Assembly: GCA_028706895.1 (NCBI GenBank) | Contig: JAQTVG010000038.1 | Coordinates: 1-7,853 of the forward strand | Reading direction: 5' to 3' | Source: Candidatus Omnitrophota bacterium | GTDB taxonomy: Bacteria; Omnitrophota; Gorgyraeia; Gygaellales; Profunditerraquicolaceae | Length of the DNA stretch: 7,853 nt | Shown here: piece by piece, positions 1-6,668 of the stretch | Position numbering within the stretch: position 1 is the stretch's first letter | Layout: every line of letters starts with the position of its first letter | The notes under the pieces: generated by a model | What the model was told of the DNA's origin: nothing | What the model saw: only the letters and a program-made list of their open reading frames with translations | The model's database searches: none | Translations under genes and position numbers: made by a program

Positions 1-244
1 CCACGGATTTTACTTCTTCATTTATAAAATCAAATCCCCATTTTTGGCTTAAAAGCTTAACCGGATAAATCAGAGATTCAGGGGCTATGTTTCTGCCTAT
101 GACATCCGGAAGCATAGGCAAAAAATCTGTGGTCTCTTTTTTATCTATGGCCGTGACTTGCACATCATTCCTGGACCGGTATAAATAGCGGCTGGCAAAA
201 GTCCCCGCGAATCCGCAGCCTATAATTACAACCTTCTTTTTCAT
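1..244 (-). CDS. NDH-2-like NAD(P)/FAD-dependent oxidoreductase, N-terminal part (cut by window edge)
   Basis: Only the first 81 codons are inside the window; the gene continues past position 1. The protein begins MKKKVVIIGCGFAG, a Rossmann dinucleotide-binding fold with the GxGxxG glycines at about residues 9-14, followed by an acidic end of beta-2 (AIDKKE). Around residues 40-60, 'DFLPMLPDVIGRNIAPESL' resembles the segment after the FAD fold in type II NADH dehydrogenases and related pyridine nucleotide-disulfide oxidoreductases. The likely role is a single-subunit, non-proton-pumping NADH:quinone oxidoreductase on the inner face of the membrane. The start ATG (244-242) overlaps the TGA of the upstream prenyltransferase gene (ATGA), with no clear ribosome-binding site, so translation is probably coupled. 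The neighbouring quinone prenyltransferase and NAD synthetase genes support this role. The catalytic and membrane-anchoring C-terminal part is not visible, so related reductases such as sulfide:quinone reductase or another FAD protein remain possible. Confidence 0.85.
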   Translation of the reverse strand, partial: MKKKVVIIGCGFAGTFASRYLYRSRNDVQVTAIDKKETTDFLPMLPDVIGRNIAPESLIYPVKLLSQKWGFDFINEEVKSV

Positions 245-1137
245 CTTATAACGCTTAATATCAGGATGGCGCTCACGCAAGCGTGCACCATAATAGTCAG
301 TTTTGAAGATTGGATAAACCCCGGCTTTGTATGCTGCCGCCTTAATATCGCCGCTGCCTTTAACGCCGGAAGAATAAATACAAAAGAAATAAGCGCCTTT
401 ATGTTTAAATAGCCCATCGTAAAGTTTAGCGATATGCTCATAAATGCGCAAACTATCAGGATAACGTATATAATATACGACCTCTCCTGGCCCAAAAAAG
501 AAACCCAGGTGCGCTTGCCGCAACTTGTGTCAAGCGGGTAATCAGGTATCTCGTTAGCAAATAAAACCGCAGTTATCAAAAAACCTACCGGCAAAGACAC
601 CATAAAACTTTTCAAATCCGGGAAAATGCCTGTTTGGATAAAATACCCTCCCATAACCAGGGCCGGGCCAAAAAGAATAAAAATTATCGCTTCGCCCATT
701 CCATGGTAAGAAAATTGCAGGGGCTTTTCCGAATATGACCAGGCAAGAAATAATATAACCGCAAAATACGCGACAACGGAAGGGCTTTTAAAGATTAAAG
801 AAAGGGCGATAACGCAAAGCGCCCCTGAGATAGAGAAGAATACGGCTAACCAAAAATAAAACTTTTCGGACAATACCCCTTCCTGTATAAGCTTTGAGCC
901 GCCGAAAAAATTATAAAATTTTTTGTCCTGCCAATCCAGGCCGCTCTTTGAATCCGCGTAATCATTTGCGAGGTTGGCGCTTAGATGCACAAATACTACC
1001 GCAACAAGCCCAAGAAAAAAATTTAAAGCATTAAAATTATGCCCTGGCAGCAGCGACCCTAAAATAAACGGCAGGATACTGGCAGGAATAAAAGACAATC
1101 TTAGCGCCCTTATAAAATCCTTAAAATTAATCTTCAT
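241..1137 (-). CDS. menA: UbiA-family prenyltransferase, MenA-like (1,4-dihydroxy-2-naphthoate prenyltransferase)
   Basis: A 298-residue polytopic membrane protein of usual MenA length, with about eight or nine hydrophobic segments. The first Asp-rich Mg-diphosphate site is NDYADSKSGLD (residues 58-68; N58, D59, D62, D68), followed by FFGGSKLIQEGVLS, as in MenA ('GGS...EG.LS'). The second site, NEIPDYPLDTSCGKRT (residues 195-210), is the MenA-type second motif. The family transfers a polyprenyl chain to an aromatic acid; MenA makes demethylmenaquinone from dihydroxynaphthoate at the membrane. The start ATG overlaps the nadE stop by one base (TAATG), with AAAGG just upstream, so translational coupling is likely. 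The adjoining NDH-2-like gene would use the quinone made here. Exact substrate is an inference: UbiA homologues of the futalosine pathway or other quinone/lipid prenyltransferases look similar, and no other men or mqn gene is in the window. Confidence 0.85.
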   Translation of the reverse strand: MKINFKDFIRALRLSFIPASILPFILGSLLPGHNFNALNFFLGLVAVVFVHLSANLANDYADSKSGLDWQDKKFYNFFGGSKLIQEGVLSEKFYFWLAVFFSISGALCVIALSLIFKSPSVVAYFAVILFLAWSYSEKPLQFSYHGMGEAIIFILFGPALVMGGYFIQTGIFPDLKSFMVSLPVGFLITAVLFANEIPDYPLDTSCGKRTWVSFLGQERSYIIYVILIVCAFMSISLNFTMGYLNIKALISFVFILPALKAAAILRRQHTKPGFIQSSKLTIMVHACVSAILILSVIR

Positions 1138-2822
1138 TAACCTTTATATTTATTGGTAATGGGCATTCTTCTGTCGCGGCCGAATGCCTTAGGGGTAATC
1201 TTTATGCCGGGGGGCGATTGCCTGCGCTTGTATTCAGTCTTATCTACCATCCCTAAAACGCGGGCTGCTGTTTCTTTGGCAAAACCGCCAGAAACAATTT
1301 TACTCAAGTCTTTATCTTCTTCAATGTAGGCTTTTAAAATCGGGTCCAGGGTTTCATATGGAGGTAAAGAGTCCGTATCTTTTTGATTTGGCCTTAATTC
1401 CGCGGTGGGCGCTTTAGTGAGTATGCGCTCAGGAATAACAAAATTTATGAAATTCCTGTAATGCGATAATTTATAGACTAATATTTTTGGCACATCCTTA
1501 ATTACGGCAAAGCCTCCTGCCATATCCCCGTAAAGCGTAGCATAACCGGTACTCATCTCTGACTTATTCCCCGTAGCCAAAACTATCCAGCCGAATTTGT
1601 TAGAAAGGGCCATAAGAAGAGTGCCTCTTATGCGCGCCTGCAAATTCTCCTCCGCGATATTCCGTTCTAAGCCGGAGAATTCCGGCTCAAGGGTAGTTAA
1701 ATACGCCTTGAATACCCCTTCAATAGGAACCGTTAAAAATTTAATGCCTAAATTTTTCGCAAATCCCCGGGCATCCTCCCCGGATTCAACTGAAGAATAT
1801 TGCGACGGCATAAAAACTCCGATTACATTATCTTTACCTAAGGCATCAACCGCAAGAGTAGCAACCAGGCATGAATCAATGCCGCCGCTTAAACCTATAA
1901 CCACTTTTTTAAATCCGTTCTTGACTATATAATCATGCAGGCCCAGAGTTAAAGCCTGGTAAATTTCGGCAATGGGCTCTATGGCCCTGGCTTCTTTCTT
2001 GGCTAAAGCGGGCTTTTCTTTACAAGGTAAACTACTTGTGATGGCGACCGTGTTTTTTGACGGCCTTGCTTTGCTTAAAGGTACCTCTACATCCGTTATT
2101 AAAATATCCTCTTTGAATTCCGCTGCCCTGCTTATTATATTACCACGGCTATCCACAATCATGCTCTGGCCGTCAAAGACTAATTCATCCTGCCCCCCGA
2201 CCAGGTTGTTATGGCAGATAAATACACGGTTTGCCCTTGCCTGGCGGCGGATAATCTCTTCCCTCTTCTTTATTTTCCCTGCGTAATAAGGAGAAGCATT
2301 AATGTTAATAATAAGTTTCGCGCCGAGTGCGGCCTGTTCTTTTACCGGCCCTTGCTTATGCCAGATGTCTTCGCATATACTTACTCCAAAAATAACCCCC
2401 CCGAACCTGAAGACCAAAGGTTTGTTACCTGCAGAAAAATAACGCTTTTCGTCAAATACGCCGTAATTAGGCAGGAATGTCTTATGGTATATCCCCTGTA
2501 TTTTGCCATTATAAATTACGGCTGCAGCATTATATATTTGGCTCGCTCTTCTATCCACAAAACCCACTATTGCTGTGGTATCCTTGACGTGCCTGGATAT
2601 TTTTTTAAGCTCCGCTAAATTATCCGTTATGAACTTGGCTTTAAGCAAAAGGTCTTCCGGAGGGTAGCCTGTTATGGCTAATTCAGGGAAAGAAATTATG
2701 TCTACGCCCAGGCTTTTTGCTTTTTTAAGAGAGCTGATTATCTTCCCGGAATTTCCTTCCAGGTCTCCTACGGTGCAGTTTATCTGGGCCATTGCCAGGC
2801 GTAAACTTTTTTTATAAACCAT
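1137..2822 (-). CDS. nadE: Glutamine-dependent NAD+ synthetase
   Basis: A 561-residue, two-domain enzyme of normal length for glutamine-dependent bacterial NadE. The N-terminal nitrilase-fold glutaminase domain (about residues 7-265) carries the Glu-Lys-Cys triad: E47 in FPELAITGYPPEDLL, K114 in HKTFLPNYGVFDE, and C150 in VSICEDIWH. The C-terminal synthetase domain (about 285-555) has the ATP-pyrophosphatase P-loop SGGIDS (312-317), then GNKSEMSTGYATLYGDMAGG (418-437). It releases ammonia from glutamine and uses it with ATP to amidate deamido-NAD+, the last step of NAD+ synthesis, in the cytoplasm. The first ATG is preferred because AGAGG lies six bases upstream (2833-2829); an internal Met at residue 11 would also leave a complete domain. 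A terminator hairpin ends only 17 bases before the start. The gene overlaps menA by one base, so nadE, menA and the NDH-2-like gene form one translationally linked set. Confidence 0.96.
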   Translation of the reverse strand: MVYKKSLRLAMAQINCTVGDLEGNSGKIISSLKKAKSLGVDIISFPELAITGYPPEDLLLKAKFITDNLAELKKISRHVKDTTAIVGFVDRRASQIYNAAAVIYNGKIQGIYHKTFLPNYGVFDEKRYFSAGNKPLVFRFGGVIFGVSICEDIWHKQGPVKEQAALGAKLIININASPYYAGKIKKREEIIRRQARANRVFICHNNLVGGQDELVFDGQSMIVDSRGNIISRAAEFKEDILITDVEVPLSKARPSKNTVAITSSLPCKEKPALAKKEARAIEPIAEIYQALTLGLHDYIVKNGFKKVVIGLSGGIDSCLVATLAVDALGKDNVIGVFMPSQYSSVESGEDARGFAKNLGIKFLTVPIEGVFKAYLTTLEPEFSGLERNIAEENLQARIRGTLLMALSNKFGWIVLATGNKSEMSTGYATLYGDMAGGFAVIKDVPKILVYKLSHYRNFINFVIPERILTKAPTAELRPNQKDTDSLPPYETLDPILKAYIEEDKDLSKIVSGGFAKETAARVLGMVDKTEYKRRQSPPGIKITPKAFGRDRRMPITNKYKG

Positions 2823-2828
2823 TATCTG

Positions 2829-2833
2829 CCTCT
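2829..2833 (-). promoter_or_regulatory. Ribosome-binding site of nadE
   Basis: AGAGG read on the minus strand, six bases before the ATG at 2822-2820. It supports the longer start over the internal Met at codon 11. It lies only six bases beyond the terminator U-run, so transcripts ending there would lose the site. Confidence 0.7.
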
Positions 2834-2839
2834 TTTAAC

Positions 2840-2878
2840 AAAAATGCGGCCGTTCATCCATTAATGGATAAAGACCGC
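2840..2878 (-). terminator. Intrinsic terminator, possibly an attenuator, between the GAF-ANTAR gene and nadE
   Basis: On the minus strand a near-perfect stem pairs 2878-2865 with 2860-2846. The distal part is GCGGUC pairing with GGCCGC (one G-U pair), then a single bulged C, then UUUAUCCA pairing with UGGAUGAA (one G-U pair), capped by UUAA. That gives 14 base pairs in all, counted by hand. An A and five U residues (2845-2840) follow at once. The opposite strand has no matching T-run, so the terminator works only in the direction of the genes. Its position is odd for a simple operon end: the nadE start codon is 17 bases downstream, leaving no room for a promoter in between. nadE must therefore be transcribed through this element, by read-through or by regulated antitermination. 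Confidence 0.75.
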
Positions 2879-2880
2879 CG

Positions 2881-2895
2881 AAGATTGCATATCTT
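2881..2895 (-). promoter_or_regulatory. Small hairpin just upstream of the nadE terminator
   Basis: AAGAU pairs with AUCUU around a five-base loop (AUGCA) on the minus strand, ending two bases before the terminator stem. Two successive hairpins with the second forming a terminator resembles the general layout of ANTAR-controlled leaders. However, this loop has five bases rather than the six expected, and an upstream ACCG (2910-2907) could pair only weakly with CGGU of the terminator arm. A regulatory role is therefore speculative. Confidence 0.3.
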
Positions 2896-2915
2896 GAGCT
2901 TCCATCCGGTTAGTT

Positions 2916-3638
2916 TTAAGGCTTTTTATTCTTTATTTCTCTGGCTAAAACAATAGCTTCGGCAATCTCGCGCATTGTTTTACGCTTGTCCATGCTCTGC
3001 TTCTGAATTAACCTGTATGCCTCTGAAGGAGAGATATGCGCCTCCTGCGAAAGTATATCTTTAGCATGCTCGACGAGCTTGCGGGTCAAAAGCGCTTCTT
3101 CGGCGCTGCGCGCCCGTAAATCCAGCTCCGCGTTCTCGATTGCTACAGCCGCCTGATTAGCCAGGGCAGTCAAAACATCCAACTCTGCTTCCGTAAATTT
3201 GTGCCTCTTGGAGGTATAACAGTTAAGCACGCCTATGACCCTTCCTTTTACTGCCAGAGGCACGCTCACCAAAGAACACAACCCTTCTTTTTTGGCAATA
3301 TCCTGGTTCAGGTAACGGCTTTCTTTTTTGACATCCAGGACAGATAACGGCTTATTATCCCTGGCAACTATACCTGCGATGCCCTCTCCTAATTTAATGT
3401 TGGGTTTCTTGTTATACGCCTCAGAGATTGATTGCGTAGCGCGTACCACCAACTCTTTTCTATCAGGGTCAAGGAGCATTAAAGAAGAGACTTTGGAATT
3501 CATCACCTCGGCAGTAACATTAACAATGAGGCGCAAAAGCTCTTCTAAATAAAGGCCCGAAGTAATTAAATTCGCTACTTTAGACAGCGCCTCAATCTGT
3601 TTTAAATATATTTCATAGGATTCTTTTTTCTTTGCCAT
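2916..3638 (-). CDS. GAF-ANTAR domain regulator (RNA-binding antiterminator family)
   Basis: A 240-residue soluble protein. A short N-terminal helix precedes a GAF sensory domain (about residues 25-170; GEGIAGIVA at 84-92, SVPLAVKGRVIGVLNCY at 125-141, LANQAAVAIENA at 159-170). A helical linker leads to a C-terminal ANTAR domain (about 178-233) with the typical pattern VEHAKDILSQ, SEAYRLIQKQSMDKR and MREIAEAIV. ANTAR domains bind paired RNA hairpins and prevent transcription termination. There is no receiver domain, so control is probably by a ligand or partner at the GAF domain rather than phosphorylation; the ligand cannot be read from sequence. Its ATG directly abuts the glnA TAA and no Shine-Dalgarno is visible, which implies coupled translation with glutamine synthetase. 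ANTAR regulators of nitrogen metabolism are known (NasR, AmiR, EutV, and, as I recall, a regulator beside clostridial glnA), so control of nitrogen genes is the best guess. A terminator follows immediately and may be its target. Confidence 0.92.
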   Translation of the reverse strand: MAKKKESYEIYLKQIEALSKVANLITSGLYLEELLRLIVNVTAEVMNSKVSSLMLLDPDRKELVVRATQSISEAYNKKPNIKLGEGIAGIVARDNKPLSVLDVKKESRYLNQDIAKKEGLCSLVSVPLAVKGRVIGVLNCYTSKRHKFTEAELDVLTALANQAAVAIENAELDLRARSAEEALLTRKLVEHAKDILSQEAHISPSEAYRLIQKQSMDKRKTMREIAEAIVLAREIKNKKP

Positions 3639-4967
3639 TTAAAGTATAGGTAAATACTTATCTATCTCATACTGCGTGACCTGCGCCTTATATTCATCCC
3701 ACTCCATCTTCTTGTTACGGATAAAGAAATAAAAGAGCTCATCGCCTAAGGCCTTCTTAATAAACTCTGATTTCTCCGTGATTTTTATTGCCTCTAACAA
3801 ATCCTCAGGCAAAGAACCAATCTTAGCGCGCTGCCTCTGTTCGTCGGTCATATGGTAGATATTGTCATTTGCAGGTTCAGATAATGCATAGTTTTTTTCC
3901 ATTCCTTCTAATCCCGCCGCCAACATAACCGAAAATGCCAAATATGGGTTACAGGCAGGGTCGGGTGAACGGTATTCAATGCGCGTTGCCTTTTCTTTAC
4001 CTGGTTTATACATCGGCACACGGACCAATGCCGAACGGTTCATTTGCGCCCAGCAAATATAAACAGGGGCCTCATAACCCGGAACAAGGCGCTTGTAAGA
4101 ATTGACCCACTGGCTGGTAATGGAGGTGATCTCCCGGGCGTGTTTTAACAGGCCTGCGGTATAAGACTTACCTACAGCCGAAAGATGATACTTATCTTTC
4201 GCGTCAAAGAATGCGTTTCTTCCTCCCTTGAATAACGACTGGTGGACATGCATCCCTGACCCGTTTATCCCGTAAATCGGCTTCGGCATAAAACTGGCAT
4301 GTAGGCCCTTGCCCTGGGCTATCTCCTTGGCTACCAGGCGGTAAGTCATAACATTATCCGCCATAGAGAGCGCATCCGAATACCTTAAGTCAATTTCATG
4401 CTGGCTGGAAGCTACTTCATGATGGCTGTATTCTACGATAATACCGAGGCTCTCAAGGGCGCTGACGGTATCGTTCCTTACACTCTGAGCGACGTCTAAA
4501 GGAGTCAAATCAAAATACCCGCCCTTATCCAGCACGATTGTATTCCTGGGGTTATTAAAATAGAAATATTCCAATTCCGGTCCGACATAATAAGTAAAAC
4601 CGAGTTTCTTGGCGCGCTCGAGGTTCTTTTTTAATATATACCTGGGGTCGCCCTCAAAAGGTTTACCGCTGGGAGTATATATATCACAAAACATCCTGGC
4701 TACCGGCTGCTCCTTTGACTCCCACGGCAATATAGCAAATGTAGCCGGGTCAGGCCGGGCGATCATATCGGATTCTTCTATCCTGGCGAATCCCTCAATG
4801 GAAGAGCCGTCAAAACCCATTCCATCGCCCATCGCGCGGGGCAATTCATCTACAGTTATGGTAAAACCCTTCAGGAACCCCAAAACATCCGTAAACCAGA
4901 GCCTGATATACCTTACTTTACATTCCTTCACCATTTTCATTACGTCAGATTTTGTTTTAAGCTTCAT
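3639..4967 (-). CDS. glnA: Glutamine synthetase, type I (GSI-alpha-like)
   Basis: A 442-residue enzyme that condenses glutamate and ammonia with ATP to give glutamine, normally as a cytoplasmic dodecamer. An N-terminal beta-grasp domain (about 15-97) contains DGSSIEGF (53-60). The catalytic domain has GPELEYF (E131, E133), HHEVASSQHEIDL (E184, E191), KPIYGINGSGMHVHQSL (H240, H242), NSYKRLVPGYEAP with flap residue E299, and RSPDPACNPYLA. Length and sequence match GSI-alpha. The region equivalent to the adenylylation loop reads NIYHMTDEQ rather than NLYDLPPEE, and the GSI-beta insertion is absent. R62, in GFARIEESD, matches the Arg at the same position linked to glutamine feedback inhibition in Bacillus subtilis. 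The start lies one base after the aminotransferase stop, with GGAGG ten bases upstream. The following GAF-ANTAR gene abuts it. Regulation is thus probably by feedback and operon-level control, not adenylylation. Confidence 0.97.
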   Translation of the reverse strand: MKLKTKSDVMKMVKECKVRYIRLWFTDVLGFLKGFTITVDELPRAMGDGMGFDGSSIEGFARIEESDMIARPDPATFAILPWESKEQPVARMFCDIYTPSGKPFEGDPRYILKKNLERAKKLGFTYYVGPELEYFYFNNPRNTIVLDKGGYFDLTPLDVAQSVRNDTVSALESLGIIVEYSHHEVASSQHEIDLRYSDALSMADNVMTYRLVAKEIAQGKGLHASFMPKPIYGINGSGMHVHQSLFKGGRNAFFDAKDKYHLSAVGKSYTAGLLKHAREITSITSQWVNSYKRLVPGYEAPVYICWAQMNRSALVRVPMYKPGKEKATRIEYRSPDPACNPYLAFSVMLAAGLEGMEKNYALSEPANDNIYHMTDEQRQRAKIGSLPEDLLEAIKITEKSEFIKKALGDELFYFFIRNKKMEWDEYKAQVTQYEIDKYLPIL

Positions 4968-4968
4968 G

Positions 4969-6138
4969 CTATTGTTTCCTCCCCTGTTTTGTTTTCAAAA
5001 AATTTCCTATCCTTATCAATGCCTCCTTAAGATTGTCAAAACTGGAAGCATAGGATATGCGTATATAATCCTTGTATTGTTCGCCGAATGCCGTACCGGG
5101 GACTACCGCTACCTTTTGTTCCTTCAGTAACCTCTTAGCAAACTCCATAGCGTCAAGGCCGGTATTTTTAATTGAAGGGAACGCGTAAAAGGCGCCTTGC
5201 GGCTTAGCGCACCCAAAACCCAATTTGCATAAACCATCCGTGATGAATTCCCGCCGCCTTTTGTATTCACGTTTCATCTCTTCAACAGACTTCCTGCCTG
5301 TCTCTAATGCTTCACACGCAGCCATTTGGCTTGTGATAGAAACACACATAATTGTATATTGATGAATCTTGGTCATAGCTGCGATTATTTCTTTTGGCCC
5401 GCAGGCAAAACCCACCCGCCAGCCGGTCATAGCGTAACTCTTGGAGAAGCCGTTAAGATAAACGGTATTATCCCTTGCACCGGCAAAGGTAGGAAACGGA
5501 GTATGCTCAAAATCATAGGTCAGGTCGCCGTAAATCTCGTCGGTAATACACAACAGTTTATGTTTTAACGCAACCTTGTTTATTTCACTCAATTCCTTCT
5601 TTGTGTAAGAGACGCCTGTGGGGTTTGTGGGATAATTTAAAATCAGGGCTTTTGTCTTAGCATCAATATGCTTCTCCAATACTTTAGGCGTCAGCTTAAA
5701 AGCATCATTCTCGGTATCTATGTATACAGGTATCCCGCCTGCCAATTCCGTAAGCGGGCCGTAAGAAACATAGCTGGGTATTGGAATTAATACCTTATCG
5801 TGCGGGTTTATAATTGAACGTAAAACCAAATCATACGCCTCGCTTACCCCTACAGTAATGAGCATCTCTTCATCGGGAGAATATTCCAGGCCATACCTAT
5901 TCTTTAAATAACGGTTTATGCTTAATCTTAATTTATACAGCCCTTTATTGGAAGTGTAGGATGTAAACCCTTCTTCCAGAGAATATATCCCTGCCTCGCG
6001 TATCTGCCAGGGGGTAACAAAATCCGGCTCTCCTACTCCCAGCGATATAACGTCCTTCATCCCCAGGACTAAATCAAAGAATGCCCGGATTCCGGAGGGC
6101 TGCATGCTTTCAACTTTTTTGGAAATAATATCTTTCAT
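4969..6138 (-). CDS. Class I/II pyridoxal-phosphate aminotransferase (aspartate/aromatic type)
   Basis: A 389-residue fold-type I aminotransferase of usual length. Visible residues are SLGVGEPDF (32-40), YTSNKGLYKLR (61-71), NYPTNPTG with N172, DEIYGDL with D200 and Y203 for the cofactor, FSKSYAMTGWR with Schiff-base lysine K233 and phosphate-binding R241, and YIRISYA with R360, the carboxylate-binding arginine. It transfers amino groups between an amino acid and a 2-oxo acid, normally with glutamate/2-oxoglutarate as one pair. It resembles the bacterial and archaeal subgroup I-gamma enzymes annotated as aspartate, aromatic or alanine aminotransferases; the exact substrate cannot be settled by reading. 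Its ATG directly follows the lrp stop (TAAATG), and the nearest purine-rich site (GAGGA) lies about 17 bases away, so translation is probably coupled. Lying between an Lrp-type regulator and glnA, it probably takes part in amino-nitrogen distribution. Confidence 0.95.
   Translation of the reverse strand: MKDIISKKVESMQPSGIRAFFDLVLGMKDVISLGVGEPDFVTPWQIREAGIYSLEEGFTSYTSNKGLYKLRLSINRYLKNRYGLEYSPDEEMLITVGVSEAYDLVLRSIINPHDKVLIPIPSYVSYGPLTELAGGIPVYIDTENDAFKLTPKVLEKHIDAKTKALILNYPTNPTGVSYTKKELSEINKVALKHKLLCITDEIYGDLTYDFEHTPFPTFAGARDNTVYLNGFSKSYAMTGWRVGFACGPKEIIAAMTKIHQYTIMCVSITSQMAACEALETGRKSVEEMKREYKRRREFITDGLCKLGFGCAKPQGAFYAFPSIKNTGLDAMEFAKRLLKEQKVAVVPGTAFGEQYKDYIRISYASSFDNLKEALIRIGNFLKTKQGRKQ
4978..4982 (-). 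promoter_or_regulatory. Ribosome-binding site of glnA
   Basis: GGAGG on the minus strand, within the last codons of the aminotransferase gene and ten bases before the glnA ATG. It fixes the start at 4967 and shows that glnA can be translated on its own, unlike the following GAF-ANTAR gene, which has no visible site. Confidence 0.65.
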
Positions 6139-6624
6139 TTAATATGATATAGCTATCCTCTTATTTTCTTCCTTGTGTTTTAACATGACGCCATCTTCTT
6201 TGTATTTCTTCAGCAAAAAGTGCGTGCTTGTGCCCTTGACATTTTCTAAGGGAGATAGTTTCTCGGCCACAAACCTGGATACCGTATGTAAATCCCTCCC
6301 TTCAACAATCAACAATAAATCATACGTGCCGGAGATAAGGTAACAACTGGATACCTCCGGAAATGAATATATACGCTCGGCAACTTTATCAAACCCTACG
6401 TCTTTTTGAGGGGTGATGTTAACTTCTATCAGGGCGCGGACTTGCGAATCTGTCTCTTTAAACAACTCCCTGTTGATTACTGTCTTATACTTCAATATTA
6501 TGCCTTCTTTTTCATATTTCTTTATTGCATCTTTTACCTGTTGAGGCTTCTTTTTTAGCATCTTGGCAATATCTTCAACTGTTGTGCGCGCGTCCTTTTC
6601 TAATATCTCAAGTATTTCATCCAT
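6139..6624 (-). CDS. Lrp/AsnC-family transcriptional regulator
   Basis: A 161-residue protein of normal family length. An N-terminal winged helix-turn-helix (about residues 1-50: ILEKDARTTVEDIAKMLKKK, then a recognition helix and the wing GIILKYKTVI) is followed by the RAM/AsnC effector domain (about 62-138). That domain has the family signature SCYLISGTYDLLLIVEG around residues 93-109. Such proteins bind DNA as dimers or octamers and sense amino acids. The basic tail after residue 139 is somewhat longer than in minimal members. The start is fixed by AGGAGG five bases upstream, the best ribosome-binding site in the window. The direct junction with the aminotransferase gene suggests that it regulates that gene, itself, or the whole operon including glnA. 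The amino acid it senses is not evident. Confidence 0.95.
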   Translation of the reverse strand: MDEILEILEKDARTTVEDIAKMLKKKPQQVKDAIKKYEKEGIILKYKTVINRELFKETDSQVRALIEVNITPQKDVGFDKVAERIYSFPEVSSCYLISGTYDLLLIVEGRDLHTVSRFVAEKLSPLENVKGTSTHFLLKKYKEDGVMLKHKEENKRIAISY

Positions 6625-6629
6625 ATTAG

Positions 6630-6635
6630 CCTCCT
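6630..6635 (-). promoter_or_regulatory. Ribosome-binding site of the lrp-type gene
   Basis: A perfect AGGAGG on the minus strand, five bases before the ATG at 6624. Placed in the 44-base gap after the PilZ gene, it suggests strong independent initiation for the regulator and, by coupling, for the aminotransferase. I see no convincing promoter in this gap. Confidence 0.75.
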
Positions 6636-6668
6636 GGTTTTTAAACTTAATGAATACCGCGGATATAT

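Noticed and set aside
2211..2618. A 135-codon open frame on the plus strand opposite nadE
   Set aside because: It is antisense to the nitrilase domain, with Cys- and Tyr-rich sequence typical of reverse-strand translation and no recognisable domain.
2846..2895. A canonical tandem-hairpin ANTAR target before nadE
   Set aside because: The upstream hairpin loop has five bases, and the alternative six-base loop on the second stem reads AUUAAU, lacking G at position 4. The layout is suggestive but the consensus is not met, so I reported only the terminator and a low-confidence hairpin.
2925..2953. A possible promoter for nadE inside the end of the GAF-ANTAR gene (TTGTTT, 17 bases, AATAAA)
   Set aside because: Only three of six and four of six positions match. 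Such matches are common in A/T-rich sequence, so it is not listed as a feature.
3880..3920. A Tyr adenylylation site in glutamine synthetase
   Set aside because: A Tyr is present in NIYHMTDEQ, but the flanking DLPPEE motif is absent and the enzyme has GSI-alpha length, so modification is unlikely.
4609..5130. A 173-codon open frame on the plus strand across the glnA-aminotransferase junction
   Set aside because: It lies wholly opposite two strongly conserved genes, resembles no family I know, and has no supporting start signal. It is a shadow.
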